Assembly: GCA_019749875.1 (NCBI GenBank)
Contig: JAIEPK010000090.1
Location: forward strand, 1 to 60,117
Direction of reading: 5' to 3'
Length of the DNA: 60,117 nt
Source: Candidatus Binatia bacterium
GTDB lineage: Bacteria; Desulfobacterota; Binatia; UBA12015
Of this stretch, positions 9,479 to 18,939 are shown piece by piece (within the stretch, counting starts at the first letter, position 1; each line of letters opens with the position of its first letter). Made by a program: the position numbers and the translations under genes. A model generated the notes under the pieces. The model did no database searches. It was not told where the DNA came from and saw only the letters and a program-made list of their open reading frames with translations.

Positions 9479-10768
9479 TCAGACCTCGAAGGACGTCCCG
9501 GCGAGCGGGCAGCCCTTGTGCTCGATGTGCGCCTCGAACTCGGGCCGGAAGCGGCGCACGAAGTAGCCCGTGCCCCACGCGGCGGCATCGGAGAGGGCGC
9601 AGATCGTGTGCGCCTCCATGTACTTGGTCACGTCCTCGATGACGTCGAGATCGCGCAAGGTTCCCGTTCCGCGCTCGATGCCCTGCATCAGCTTGTGCAG
9701 CCAGCCCGTGCCCTCGCGGCACTGCGTGCACTGGCCGCACGACTCGTGGCGGAAGAAGCGCGCGATCACCAGCGCCGCGCGCACCAGGCACACGGTGTCG
9801 TCCATGACGATGACGGCACCGGTTCCCAGCAGCGTACCGTTCTTCTGCAGGGTGTCGTGGTCCATCGTCACCTGCATCGCGGTCTCGGCGGTGAGGACGG
9901 GCATCGACACGCCGCCGGGGATGACGGCCTTCAGCGTGCGTCCGGGGCGGAGTCCGCCCGCGTGCTCGAAGATGATCTCGCGCAGCGGCGTGCCGAGCGG
10001 CAGCTCGTACGGACCGGGCTTCATCACGCAGCCGCTGACCCCGAAGATCGTGTTGCCGGTGCTCTTCTCGGTGCCGATCGACTTGTAGCCGTCGACGCCG
10101 GCGCGCAGCACGTACGGCACCTGCGTCATCGTCTCGATGTTGTTGATGATCGTCGGCTGCTTCCACAGGCCGGCGACGGCAGGGAACGGCGGACGCTTGC
10201 GCGGCTGGCCCTTCCTGCCCTCGAGCGACTCCATGAGGCCGGTCTCCTCGCCGCAGATGTACGCGCCCGCGCCGCGGTGCACGTAGATCTCGAAGTCGAG
10301 TCCGGAGCCGAGGATGTTCTTGCCGAGGTAGCCCGCTTCCTTCGCCTCGGCGATCGCCGCGCGCAGGTTGTCGAAGCCGGTGCGGTACTCGCCGCGCAGG
10401 TACACGTACGCGGCGTCGATCGTGTTCGCGCGCGCCGCGATCAGGAGTCCCTCGATCAGCTGGTGCGGGTTGCGCTCGATGATCTGGCGATCCTTGTACG
10501 TCCCCGGCTCGCTCTCGTCGCCGTTGCAGGCGATGTAGCGCGGACGGCGGCCGTCGTTGGGCAGGAACGACCACTTGATGCCGGCCGCGAAGCCCGCGCC
10601 GCCGCGCCCGCGGAGCCCGGATGCCTTGACGGCGGTGCCGATGTCCTCGGGCTTCATCTCGCGCAGCGCCTGCTCGGCCGCGGCGTAGCCGCCGTTCTTC
10701 TTGTAGTCGGCGAGCTTCGACCAGTTCTGGCCGTCGGGCGGCAGGAGGTAACGAACGACGGCGGCCAT
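9479..10768 (-). CDS. nuoF: NADH-quinone oxidoreductase subunit F
   Basis: SGLRGRGGAGFAAGIKWSFLP, NGDESEPGTYKDRQI, ESCGQCTQCREGTGW (4Fe-4S). ATG at 10768 overlaps the nuoE stop. Confidence 0.96.
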   Translation of the reverse strand: MAAVVRYLLPPDGQNWSKLADYKKNGGYAAAEQALREMKPEDIGTAVKASGLRGRGGAGFAAGIKWSFLPNDGRRPRYIACNGDESEPGTYKDRQIIERNPHQLIEGLLIAARANTIDAAYVYLRGEYRTGFDNLRAAIAEAKEAGYLGKNILGSGLDFEIYVHRGAGAYICGEETGLMESLEGRKGQPRKRPPFPAVAGLWKQPTIINNIETMTQVPYVLRAGVDGYKSIGTEKSTGNTIFGVSGCVMKPGPYELPLGTPLREIIFEHAGGLRPGRTLKAVIPGGVSMPVLTAETAMQVTMDHDTLQKNGTLLGTGAVIVMDDTVCLVRAALVIARFFRHESCGQCTQCREGTGWLHKLMQGIERGTGTLRDLDVIEDVTKYMEAHTICALSDAAAWGTGYFVRRFRPEFEAHIEHKGCPLAGTSFEV

Positions 10769-11271
10769 CAGCGCTTGCCCTCCCCGAGGCGACTTCTGAG
10801 CTTGTCGAGGATGCCGGGCACGTCGTCCGGCTTCAGGTTCTCGAGGAACGGCTCGTTGTTCACCTGCAGCATCGGCGCCGTGCCGCAGGATCCGAGGCAC
10901 TCGACCTCGGCGATCGAGAACACGCCGTCTTCCGTCACCTCGCCCGAGCGGATGTCGAGCTTTTCCTCGAAAGCACGGATCAGCGGACGCGCGCCCGCGA
11001 GGCAGCACGACAGGTTCGCGCAGACTTGAATGTGAAACTTGCCGACCGGCTCGTCGTGGAAGAGCGAGTAGAAGGAGATCACCTCCTCCACGTCGATCTG
11101 GTGGATCTCGAGCAGCTCGGCGACCTCTTTCGACGCACCGGGCGGGATCCAGCCGTCGTGCTCGGCCTGGATGAAGTGCAGCGCGGTGAGGAGCACCGCG
11201 CGCTTCTCCGGATACTTCGGGAACTCGTCGGCGATCCGCTGCTTCAGCTCTTCCGAAAGAACACCCATCAC
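10768..11271 (-). CDS. nuoE: NADH-quinone oxidoreductase subunit E
   Basis: 167 aa; KYPEKRAVLLTALHFIQAEHDGWIP, HIQVCANLSCCLAGA, VECLGSCGTAPMLQVN (2Fe-2S). Confidence 0.95.
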   Translation of the reverse strand: MMGVLSEELKQRIADEFPKYPEKRAVLLTALHFIQAEHDGWIPPGASKEVAELLEIHQIDVEEVISFYSLFHDEPVGKFHIQVCANLSCCLAGARPLIRAFEEKLDIRSGEVTEDGVFSIAEVECLGSCGTAPMLQVNNEPFLENLKPDDVPGILDKLRSRLGEGKR

Positions 11272-11272
11272 G

Positions 11273-12493
11273 TCACCGATCGCACTCGCCGCCGATCATG
11301 TTGATCATGTCGAAGGTCGGGATCACGTCGGCCAGCATCTGCCCCTGGATCATGGGCGTGAGGGCCGCCGTGTTGGAGAAGCTGGGAGAGCGCGCGCGCA
11401 GCTTGTACGGGCTGCCGCTGCCGTCGCTCACGACGTAGAAGCCGAGCTCGCCGTTGCCGCCCTCGACCGCCTGATAGACCTCGCCGACGGGCGGCTTCGG
11501 TCCTTCGGTCACGAGCTTGAACTGCGCGATGAGCTCTTCCATCTTGTTGTAGACGCGGCCCTTGCCCGCGAGGCGGACGTGCGGGTCGTTCAGGTCGACC
11601 GGCCCGTCGGGCAGCTGCTCGACGCACTGCTGGATGATCCGCGTGCTCTGGTTGAGCTCGTTGATGCGGATCAGGAAGCGGTCCATGTTGTCGCCGCGCT
11701 CGCCGATCGGCACGTCCCAGTCGATCTTGTCGTAAACCAGGTACGGCTGCGCGCGGCGCACGTCGTAGGGAACGCCGGCGGCGCGGAGCAGCGGACCGGT
11801 CACGCCGAGCGCGATCAGCTGCTCCTTCGGCAGCAGACCGGTGTTCTCCATGCGCTCGATGAAGATCGGGTTCGAGAGCAGGAGGTCCTCGAAGTCCTTC
11901 CGCAGCTTCGCGATCTGCGCGAGCTTCTCGTCGACGAACGCCTTGAACTCCGGGCCGACGTCGGCCGAGATGCCGCCGATGCGCACGTAGTTGCACGTGA
12001 CGCGCGCGCCGCACATCTCGTCGTGGATGTCCCACACCAGCTCGCGCGCTTCGACGCCGTAGAGGAACGCCGTGAACGCGCCGAGCTCGAGCGCGCACGC
12101 GCCGAGGCACGTGAAGTGGTCGGACATGCGCGACACTTCGCTCGCGATGGTGCGCAGGTACTGACAGCGCGGCGGAACCTCGACGCCGAAGAGCTTCTCC
12201 ACCGCCAGCGCATAGCCGACGTTGTTGATCATCGGCGAGACGTAGTTCAGGCGGTCGGTGTACGGGAACGCCTGGTAGTACAGGCCGCTCTCGCACTCCT
12301 TCTCGAAGCCGCGGTGCAGGTAGCCGACCTCGACCTCGGACCACACGATGCGCTCGCCGTCGAGCTTGAGCTGGATGCGCACGGTGCCGTGCGTCGCCGG
12401 ATGCGACGGCCCGACCTTCAGCTCCATCGTCTCGAAGTCGAGGTCGAGTGCGTCCTGCTCGGCGGCGCTGCCGTTCTTCGGATCGTCGGCCAT
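11273..12493 (-). CDS. nuoD: NADH-quinone oxidoreductase subunit D
   Basis: MELKVGPSHPATHGTVRIQLKLDGERIV..EVGYLHRGFEKECE, ending MINMIGGECDR. Confidence 0.96.
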   Translation of the reverse strand: MADDPKNGSAAEQDALDLDFETMELKVGPSHPATHGTVRIQLKLDGERIVWSEVEVGYLHRGFEKECESGLYYQAFPYTDRLNYVSPMINNVGYALAVEKLFGVEVPPRCQYLRTIASEVSRMSDHFTCLGACALELGAFTAFLYGVEARELVWDIHDEMCGARVTCNYVRIGGISADVGPEFKAFVDEKLAQIAKLRKDFEDLLLSNPIFIERMENTGLLPKEQLIALGVTGPLLRAAGVPYDVRRAQPYLVYDKIDWDVPIGERGDNMDRFLIRINELNQSTRIIQQCVEQLPDGPVDLNDPHVRLAGKGRVYNKMEELIAQFKLVTEGPKPPVGEVYQAVEGGNGELGFYVVSDGSGSPYKLRARSPSFSNTAALTPMIQGQMLADVIPTFDMINMIGGECDR

Positions 12494-12507
12494 TGCTTCC
12501 TCGGACC

Positions 12508-13077
12508 TCAGATCGTGAGGTCGTCGTTCTCGGGAATCTTGTGCACGGCACCCGGTCCGATCAGCGGCTGGCGCTTCTCCTTCGGGTAGTCCTTGCGCAG
12601 CGGATGGCCCTCGAACTCCTCGTAGAGGTAGATGCGCTTCAGGTTCGGGTGGCCCTCGAACTTGACGCCGTACATGTCCCACGTCTCGCGCTCGAGCCAG
12701 TCGGCGCTGGGCCACAGCGAGGCCACGCTCGGGATCTTCGGATCACCCTCCTCGAGCGGGACCTTGATGCGCACGCGGTGGTTCTTCGCGAGCGAGTAGA
12801 AGTGGTAGACCACCTCGAAGCGCGGCACGCGACCGATGTAGTCGACCGCCGTCACGTCCATCAAAAAGTCGAATGCGAGCTCGGGATCGTCGCGCAGCAG
12901 CTTGCACACGTCGATCAGCGCGCCACGATCGACGATCGCCGTCGCGTCGCCGCGAAACTCGTGCGTCGAGAGGATCTTGTCGCCGAATCCGTCGACGAGA
13001 CGCTTCAGGATCGGGCTCGCGGGTCCGCTCGGAGCGGGCGCCTCGGCGGCCTCGGCCGGCTTCTGCTCTTCCGCCAC
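12508..13077 (-). CDS. nuoC: NADH-quinone oxidoreductase subunit C
   Basis: 189 aa; FDFLMDVTAVDYIG, WPSADWLERETWDMYGVKFEGHPNLKRIYLYEEFEGHPLRKDYP. Confidence 0.95.
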   Translation of the reverse strand: MAEEQKPAEAAEAPAPSGPASPILKRLVDGFGDKILSTHEFRGDATAIVDRGALIDVCKLLRDDPELAFDFLMDVTAVDYIGRVPRFEVVYHFYSLAKNHRVRIKVPLEEGDPKIPSVASLWPSADWLERETWDMYGVKFEGHPNLKRIYLYEEFEGHPLRKDYPKEKRQPLIGPGAVHKIPENDDLTI

Positions 13078-13087
13078 CGTCGTCCTC

Positions 13088-13630
13088 TCAGCGCTGGTAG
13101 CCGCGACGCACGTAGTCGAGGCGCCGCGGCAGCTCGTCGACCGGCGTCAGCAGGTCGGTCTTGTGCCAGATCGTTCCCGCGCGCGTGAACGCGGCGATCT
13201 CGATCCGGCTGCTCATGACGATCGCCTCTTCCGGGCAGGCTTCCTCGCAGAGACCGCAGTACATGCAGCGGCCCATGTCGATGTCGAAGACCTTCGGGTA
13301 GCGCTCGATCGCGTCCTCGGTCTCGCCCGGCTCGATGTGGATGCAGTCGACCGGGCACGCCCACTCGCAGAGCCCGCAAGCGACGCAGCGTTCCTTCCCG
13401 CTGTCCATCTGCACGAGCACCGGCATGCCGCGGAACGAGGGCGGCTTGGCGATGTCCTGCTCGGGGAACATGACGGTGAACACCTGCGGCTTGCCGACGA
13501 TCCAGCCGAACAGATTCTTGAAGAAGTGGCGTCCCGTGACGGTGAGCCCCTTGAGCATCGCGTTGATGCCCATGAAGCCGCCCGCCTTCTTCAGCGAGAC
13601 GCGATCGATCTTGATGACGCCTACCGCCAT
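13088..13630 (-). CDS. nuoI: NADH-quinone oxidoreductase subunit I
   Basis: Two 4Fe-4S motifs: CVACGLCEWACPVDCIHIE and CMYCGLCEEACPEEAIVMS. Confidence 0.95.
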   Translation of the reverse strand: MAVGVIKIDRVSLKKAGGFMGINAMLKGLTVTGRHFFKNLFGWIVGKPQVFTVMFPEQDIAKPPSFRGMPVLVQMDSGKERCVACGLCEWACPVDCIHIEPGETEDAIERYPKVFDIDMGRCMYCGLCEEACPEEAIVMSSRIEIAAFTRAGTIWHKTDLLTPVDELPRRLDYVRRGYQR

Positions 13631-13635
13631 GGGCG

Positions 13636-15363
13636 CTACGCCTGTGCCGGCGCCGCGGCTTCAGCCGCGCCCGCCGCTCCCGGCTCCTGCAGCGCGAGAC
13701 CCGCGCTGCCGAGCGTGTCGAAGCCGATGCTCGCGAATGCGGGCACGCCTGCGGCGATCTCGCGCAGCGTCGCCGCCGCGTCGTACGCAGCCGGCGCGCT
13801 GCCGCGCGCGAACAGCGCCGCGAGGCGTGCGAACAGAGCGCCTTCGGGCTGGAGATCCGCGTGCGGCTCCATCGCCTGGCGGACCCGCTGCACGCGACCC
13901 GCATGATTGGTGAACGATCCGTCCTTCTCTGCCCACACGAGGCCGGGCAGGACGATCGTCGCGGCGTCGGTCAGCGGAGAGCGATTCGCGTCGACGACGA
14001 TCAGCGCGTCGAGCTTCGCGACCGCGTCCTTGATGCCGGTCTCGCCGAGCACGCGCGCCGCGTCGGCGCTGCCGACGATCAGCAGCACGCGCAGCTCGCC
14101 GCTCTTCGCCCCCTCGAGGATCGCCTGCGCGTCCTTGCCGCCGTCGCCCGGCTTGACGCCGAGAGCGCGTGCGCCGGCCGCGTTGGCGGCCTTCTCGGGC
14201 TTGATCAGGAAGTCGTCCGCCGGTCCGACCGGAACGATCATGTCGAAGTTCGGCGTGCCGAGGGCGTTCACGAGCTGCACGAGCCGGAACAGGTCCTCGT
14301 TGGTCAGGTGCGGCGAGCCGAGGACGCCGATCGCGCCGCCGCCGTGCACCGACACCGCGCCACGCAGCTTCTCGGCCGCGGCCTCGAGCGCCGCGTCGAG
14401 CGTCGTCGCGTACTTGACGTCGGCGCCCGCGCCGTTGCCGGACGCCGGCGCGGCATGCGCATCGTCACGGATCAGCGGCGTGCGGACGCGCGTCTCGTCC
14501 TGCGCGAAGTGGTAGTTCAGGCGCCCGTGGTCGCACATCCAGGTGTCGTTCACCTCGTCGTTGCGACGGGGGACCATGCGCTGGATCTCGTTGTTGTAGA
14601 TGCCGAGCTTGACGTTGCAGCCGTTCGAGCAGCTCGGGCAGACGCTCTCGTGCTCCTGCAGGAACCACACGCGGCGCTTGTGGTGGAAGTCGCGCGACAG
14701 CAGCGCGCCGACCGGGCAGATGTCCGCAGTGTTGATCGAGTAGTCGTTGTTCAGCGGACGCTCGGAGGTCGTGCCGATGCGCGACTTGTCGCCGATGCCG
14801 AACACGCGAAGCTCGTCGGTCTTGCTGATCTCCTTCGTGAAGCGCACGCAGCGCCGGCAGAGGATGCAGCGCTCCTGGTCGAAGATCACGCGCTCGCCGA
14901 TCGGGTGGCGCTTCAGGCCCTTCCTGCGCGGGCTCGACGTGCGCGACTCCTGGCTGCCGTAGCCGAACGAGTAATCCTGCAGGTAGCACTCGCCCGCCTG
15001 GTCGCAGATCGGACAGTCGAGCGGGTGGTTGATGAGCAGGAGCTCCATCACGCCCTTGCGGGCGAACGCCACCTCGTCGCAGGTGGTGTCGACCACCATG
15101 CCGTCGGTCACCGGCGTGTTGCACGCGATCGCGAGCTTCGGCGCCTTCTCGATCTTGACCTGGCACATCCGGCAGCTTCCGTCGATCGAAAGCTTCGGGT
15201 GGTAGCAGTAGTGCGGGATCTCGATGCCGTTGTCGAGCGCGACCTGCAGCAGCGGGTGCCCGGCCTCGGCCGTGATCTCGCGGCCGTCGATGACGACCTT
15301 GACCGGCTTCTTGAACCGGCCGTTCATCGTGGATGGCGCGCTTGCGGCGGTCTCGTCGCTCAT
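13636..15363 (-). CDS. nuoG: NADH-quinone oxidoreductase subunit G
   Basis: GIEIPHYCYHPKLSIDGSCRMCQVKIE, HPLDCPICDQAGECYLQDYSFGYG, RCILCRRCVRFTKEI, NTADICPVGALLSRDF. Start at 15363 overlaps nuoB. Confidence 0.93.
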   Translation of the reverse strand: MSDETAASAPSTMNGRFKKPVKVVIDGREITAEAGHPLLQVALDNGIEIPHYCYHPKLSIDGSCRMCQVKIEKAPKLAIACNTPVTDGMVVDTTCDEVAFARKGVMELLLINHPLDCPICDQAGECYLQDYSFGYGSQESRTSSPRRKGLKRHPIGERVIFDQERCILCRRCVRFTKEISKTDELRVFGIGDKSRIGTTSERPLNNDYSINTADICPVGALLSRDFHHKRRVWFLQEHESVCPSCSNGCNVKLGIYNNEIQRMVPRRNDEVNDTWMCDHGRLNYHFAQDETRVRTPLIRDDAHAAPASGNGAGADVKYATTLDAALEAAAEKLRGAVSVHGGGAIGVLGSPHLTNEDLFRLVQLVNALGTPNFDMIVPVGPADDFLIKPEKAANAAGARALGVKPGDGGKDAQAILEGAKSGELRVLLIVGSADAARVLGETGIKDAVAKLDALIVVDANRSPLTDAATIVLPGLVWAEKDGSFTNHAGRVQRVRQAMEPHADLQPEGALFARLAALFARGSAPAAYDAAATLREIAAGVPAFASIGFDTLGSAGLALQEPGAAGAAEAAAPAQA

Positions 15364-15968
15364 TCGTGGATCCGCACGGTGCCGGGAACGAGCTTCGCGG
15401 GCTCGCCCTTCTGGAAGTCGAGCGCCTTCTGCTTGCCGTGGATGTTCTCCACGGGGCGTCCGGGGCGCTCGCGCGTGATGCGCTCCTGCAGCTTCAGGAG
15501 CCCGTCGATGACGGCCTCGGGACGCGGCGGGCAGCCGGGCACGTAGATGTCGACCGGAATGATGGTGTCGATGCCCTGCACCACCGCGTAGTTGTTGTAC
15601 GGCCCGCCGGTGTTCGTGCAGTTGCCGAACGACAGCACCCACTTCGGCTCCGCCATCTGCTCCCAGATGCGGCGCAGGATCGGCGCTTGACGGTGGGTGA
15701 TCGTGCCGACCACGAGCATGAGGTCCGACTGGCGGGGCGTGAAGCGCGGCAAGGTCATGCCGAAGCGGTCGGTGTCGAAGCGCGGGCCGGTCACCGACAT
15801 GTACTCCATGCCGCAGCACGCGGTGACGAACGGGTACTGGAAGAATGCGAACTTGCGCGCCCAGGCGAGCGCGTCCTCGTAGCGCGAGGTGAAGAACGAG
15901 TCGCGCTGATCGTGGCTGCCGGGGCGCCCGTCCTGGTGCAGGAACTGCTCTTTCTCCGTCATCGCCAT
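15360..15968 (-). CDS. nuoB: NADH-quinone oxidoreductase subunit B
   Basis: TACCGMEYMSVTGPRFDTDRFGMTLPRFTPRQSDLMLVVGTITHRQAP, YVPGCPPRPEAVIDGLLKLQ. Confidence 0.95.
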   Translation of the reverse strand: MAMTEKEQFLHQDGRPGSHDQRDSFFTSRYEDALAWARKFAFFQYPFVTACCGMEYMSVTGPRFDTDRFGMTLPRFTPRQSDLMLVVGTITHRQAPILRRIWEQMAEPKWVLSFGNCTNTGGPYNNYAVVQGIDTIIPVDIYVPGCPPRPEAVIDGLLKLQERITRERPGRPVENIHGKQKALDFQKGEPAKLVPGTVRIHE

Positions 15969-16050
15969 CGCTTCCTCGTGTCGGCGTAACCTAGCGACGC
16001 GCCTTCCCCTCTGCCACCTGCTGGGGCATCAACGAGGTGCACGTTGTGCA

Positions 16051-16254
16051 TTAGGGCGCGCCCCACGGAGTCCTCTCGTGCACGATGTGGCCGGCGCCGC
16101 CGGCGCCCTTCGCCGGATCGCGATCGGCCGGGCAATCGAAGATGCACGGCAGCCCATCGACGCAGTTCTGGCAGCAGAAGACGATGCTGCCGCGCCGCAC
16201 GCCGCGGTCGACGGCGATCGGGCAGCCGCACTTCGGACAGGTCAGATTGGCCAT
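16051..16254 (-). CDS. 67-aa Cys-rich protein, metallothionein/zinc-ribbon-like
   Basis: MANLTCPKCGCPIAVDRGVRRGSIVFCCQNCVDGLPCIFDCPADRDP...; CPxCxC plus CCxxC plus C-x3-C. Confidence 0.55.
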   Translation of the reverse strand: MANLTCPKCGCPIAVDRGVRRGSIVFCCQNCVDGLPCIFDCPADRDPAKGAGGAGHIVHERTPWGAP

Positions 16255-16291
16255 GGATCCTTTCCTGAGAGGCTTCGCCGCGACCGTTGGA

Positions 16292-18040
16292 TCAGCTCTC
16301 GGGCTCGTCCGCCGTGTCCTGATCGGACGGGCCAGCCTCGACGGAACCGTGTGCCGGCGCGGGAAAATTGACCAATACCACACGTCGATGATCCTGCACG
16401 AGGATGCGCGGATCAGGCTCGAGAAGCGCCGTCAGCTCGGGGATCCACTTCGCCTCGGTCGCGACGAAGACGCGCTTCGAGCCCCACACGGCCTTCAAGC
16501 GCTCGGGATCGTCCCAGAACCAGTCGTCGTGGTCGGGTGCCGTGCGCGCACCTTCCTTGATCTCGCCGTACGCGTCGTACTGCACGATCCGTTGCCCGGT
16601 GTAGAAGGCGAGGCTCTGCATGAGGCGCTTGTACGACACGATCACGTCGCCGGCCTGGTGGAGGTCGTTGATCGCGAAGGCGAGCTCCCGGGCGGTCTTG
16701 GTCACGGCGCGCCCCTGCGTCGCGCACAGCAGGACCGCAGCCATCCCCGCGACGAACACGCCGACCGCGGCCGCGGGCCGGCCGCGGTCCTCCCAGCGGG
16801 TCCAGCGGGCGACCAGCACCGTGGCCAGCAGGCTCAGCGCGACCGACGCCGTGGCACCGGCGATCTGGATCACGTCGGGGACGTCCTGGTGCAGCCAGGC
16901 CGCCAGCCGGACGTGAAGCGGCCACGCGAGCAGCGCCGCGACCGCGAGGAGCGCGCCGAGCGTCGCGAAGAATGCGTTCAGCGTCCGCAGAACGATCCCG
17001 ACCAGCCGCGGCTCGACGAACGCACGGTCGAGCCAGGCCGCGATCAGCAGCGCGAGCGGTGGCATCGCCGGCAGCACGTAGCTGCCGAGCTTCGAGGTCG
17101 CGGCGCTGAAGAAGAGGAACACGATCCCGAACCAGAGCAGGCAGAACGCCCGGACCTCGGCTGGGATCTCCCTGAACGCCTGCCGTCCGTCGCGCGTCGC
17201 GGCGAGCAGTAGGGCGACGAGCGTCCACGGCGCGGGCCCGAGGAGAACGACCGGGACGTAGTAGAACGGGCCTTCCGGGTGCCCGACGCGCACCCCGGCG
17301 TTGCCGGCGAAGCGCTGGAAGTGCTCGCGCACGAAGAAGAAGTGCAGGAAGTCCGGGTTGCGCTGCGAAACCAGCACGAACCACGGCACGGTGACGACCA
17401 GGAACACCAGGATCACCCGCCAGCCGAGCAGCGCCCGCACGGTCGGGACGTCGCGCCGCCAGAGCAGGAACGCGAGCGCGATCCCGCCCGGCAGGACGAT
17501 CGCGATCAGCCCCTTCGCGAGCATGCCGAGCGCGACGGAGAAACCGACCAGCAGCGCCCAGCCGTGCTTCCGCTCCGCACGGTGTGCCGCGTAGACGCCG
17601 AGCATCGTCGCGCTCATGCAGGCGGTGAGCAGCATGTCGATCAGCAGCGCCTGCGACAGCGCGAAGAAGAGCGGCTTGGTTGCGAGGATCCCTGCGCCGA
17701 GCCAGGCCGCACGACGTCCGCACAAGCGCAGGGCGAGCACGAAGGTCAGCAGGACCGTGGCGATGCCCGACACTGCCGGCACGATGCGCGCCGCAGCCTC
17801 CGTCTGACCGAACGTCTCGAAGCACGCAGCGGTCAGCCAGTAGAGCAGCGGCGGCTTCTCGAAGTAATTGACGTGGAAGAGCTTCGGCGTGACCCAGTCG
17901 CCGCGCTCGATCATCTCGCGCGGGATCTCGGCGTAGCGCCCCTCGTCCGGATCCTGCAGCACCCAGCCGCCGATGCGCGACAGGTAGAGCGTCAGCAGCA
18001 GCACGAGCGCCAGCAGCGCGCCGGCGCGCGCCCGCGTCAC
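16292..18040 (-). CDS. arnT: ArnT-like glycosyltransferase (PMT/GT-C fold)
   Basis: GTG start at 18040 overlapping the arnD stop; YLSRIGGWVLQDPDEGRYAEIPREMIERGDWVTPKLFHVNYFEKPPLLYWLTA, multi-TM, soluble C-terminus (SLAFYTGQRIVQYDAYGEI). Confidence 0.82.
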   Translation of the reverse strand: MTRARAGALLALVLLLTLYLSRIGGWVLQDPDEGRYAEIPREMIERGDWVTPKLFHVNYFEKPPLLYWLTAACFETFGQTEAAARIVPAVSGIATVLLTFVLALRLCGRRAAWLGAGILATKPLFFALSQALLIDMLLTACMSATMLGVYAAHRAERKHGWALLVGFSVALGMLAKGLIAIVLPGGIALAFLLWRRDVPTVRALLGWRVILVFLVVTVPWFVLVSQRNPDFLHFFFVREHFQRFAGNAGVRVGHPEGPFYYVPVVLLGPAPWTLVALLLAATRDGRQAFREIPAEVRAFCLLWFGIVFLFFSAATSKLGSYVLPAMPPLALLIAAWLDRAFVEPRLVGIVLRTLNAFFATLGALLAVAALLAWPLHVRLAAWLHQDVPDVIQIAGATASVALSLLATVLVARWTRWEDRGRPAAAVGVFVAGMAAVLLCATQGRAVTKTARELAFAINDLHQAGDVIVSYKRLMQSLAFYTGQRIVQYDAYGEIKEGARTAPDHDDWFWDDPERLKAVWGSKRVFVATEAKWIPELTALLEPDPRILVQDHRRVVLVNFPAPAHGSVEAGPSDQDTADEPES

Positions 18041-18939
18041 GACGCCACCTGGCAGGCGACCGTGCCGCCGCGACCCGGCAGCGTGCCGGGTCGCACGGTC
18101 GCGACCGGCAAGTCGTCGGTGTCGGGCAGCTCGGCCGCGATCTCGCCGAGCGTGCGCACGGGCAGGAGGTCCTTGACGCGAGACAGCAGCAGGTCGAGCT
18201 GCTCGAGGTAGGGTCCGCCTTCGACCTCGGTGTGGATGGTGTGCACGTTGAGCTCCTCGGGGACGATCCAGGTCTGGTAGGCGCGCGCCAGCTCCGCCGG
18301 CGTGCGCCCCGCCGCGCCGATCACCTCGTCGAGCGTCGGCAGCGTGGTCGGAATCTCGGGGATCGACGACGTGTAGCCGTCCGCGGTCGGGCGATAGGGC
18401 CGCGTGCCGCGCGTGTCGCTGCGGTAGCGGTAGCCGAGCTCGTCGACCACACGCAGGCTGTTGCCGGTGCACTGCCAGCCCGGTGCCGCGAAGCCCGCGG
18501 GGCGGCGTCCGACGACCGACGTGAAGAGATCGGTCGCGGGGCCGAGCTGCGCGCGCACCTCGTCGAGCGTCAAGCGCGCGAGCGCGTCGTGCCAGCGCAC
18601 GTGGTCGAATCCGTGCACGCCGACCTCGTGTCCGGCGGCATCGATGTCGCGCAGCCGCTCCGGCTGCGACGCGACGATCGCCACCGACGGCAGCAGCGTG
18701 CCGCGCAGCATGGTCGACAGCGGGTACAGGCTGGGCGCCCGGCTGCGCAGCATCTTCGCCAGGAAGCCCGGCTGGCGGAACGCGCGCGCGACGGCACGTC
18801 CGGTCCGGTCCGGACCCATCGCGACGAACCAGCTCGCGCGCACGCCGTGCCGCGCGAACAGCTCGAGCAGGCGCGGCGCACCGTCGCGCAAGCCGACGTG
18901 CGTGTCCACGTCGACCTTGAGGACGAACCCCGGGCTCAC
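18037..18939 (-). CDS. arnD: ArnD-like polysaccharide deacetylase / deformylase
   Basis: 300 aa; VLKVDVDTHVGLRDGAPRLLELFARHGVRASWFVAMGPDRTGRAV, AAGHEVGVHGFDHVRWHD, FAAPGWQCTGNSL. Confidence 0.85.
   Translation of the reverse strand: MSPGFVLKVDVDTHVGLRDGAPRLLELFARHGVRASWFVAMGPDRTGRAVARAFRQPGFLAKMLRSRAPSLYPLSTMLRGTLLPSVAIVASQPERLRDIDAAGHEVGVHGFDHVRWHDALARLTLDEVRAQLGPATDLFTSVVGRRPAGFAAPGWQCTGNSLRVVDELGYRYRSDTRGTRPYRPTADGYTSSIPEIPTTLPTLDEVIGAAGRTPAELARAYQTWIVPEELNVHTIHTEVEGGPYLEQLDLLLSRVKDLLPVRTLGEIAAELPDTDDLPVATVRPGTLPGRGGTVACQVAS

Noticed and set aside
9215-15546. Long plus-strand ORFs over the nuo cluster (604, 472 and 561 aa)
   Set aside because: Complementary to strongly supported nuo genes; no family motifs.
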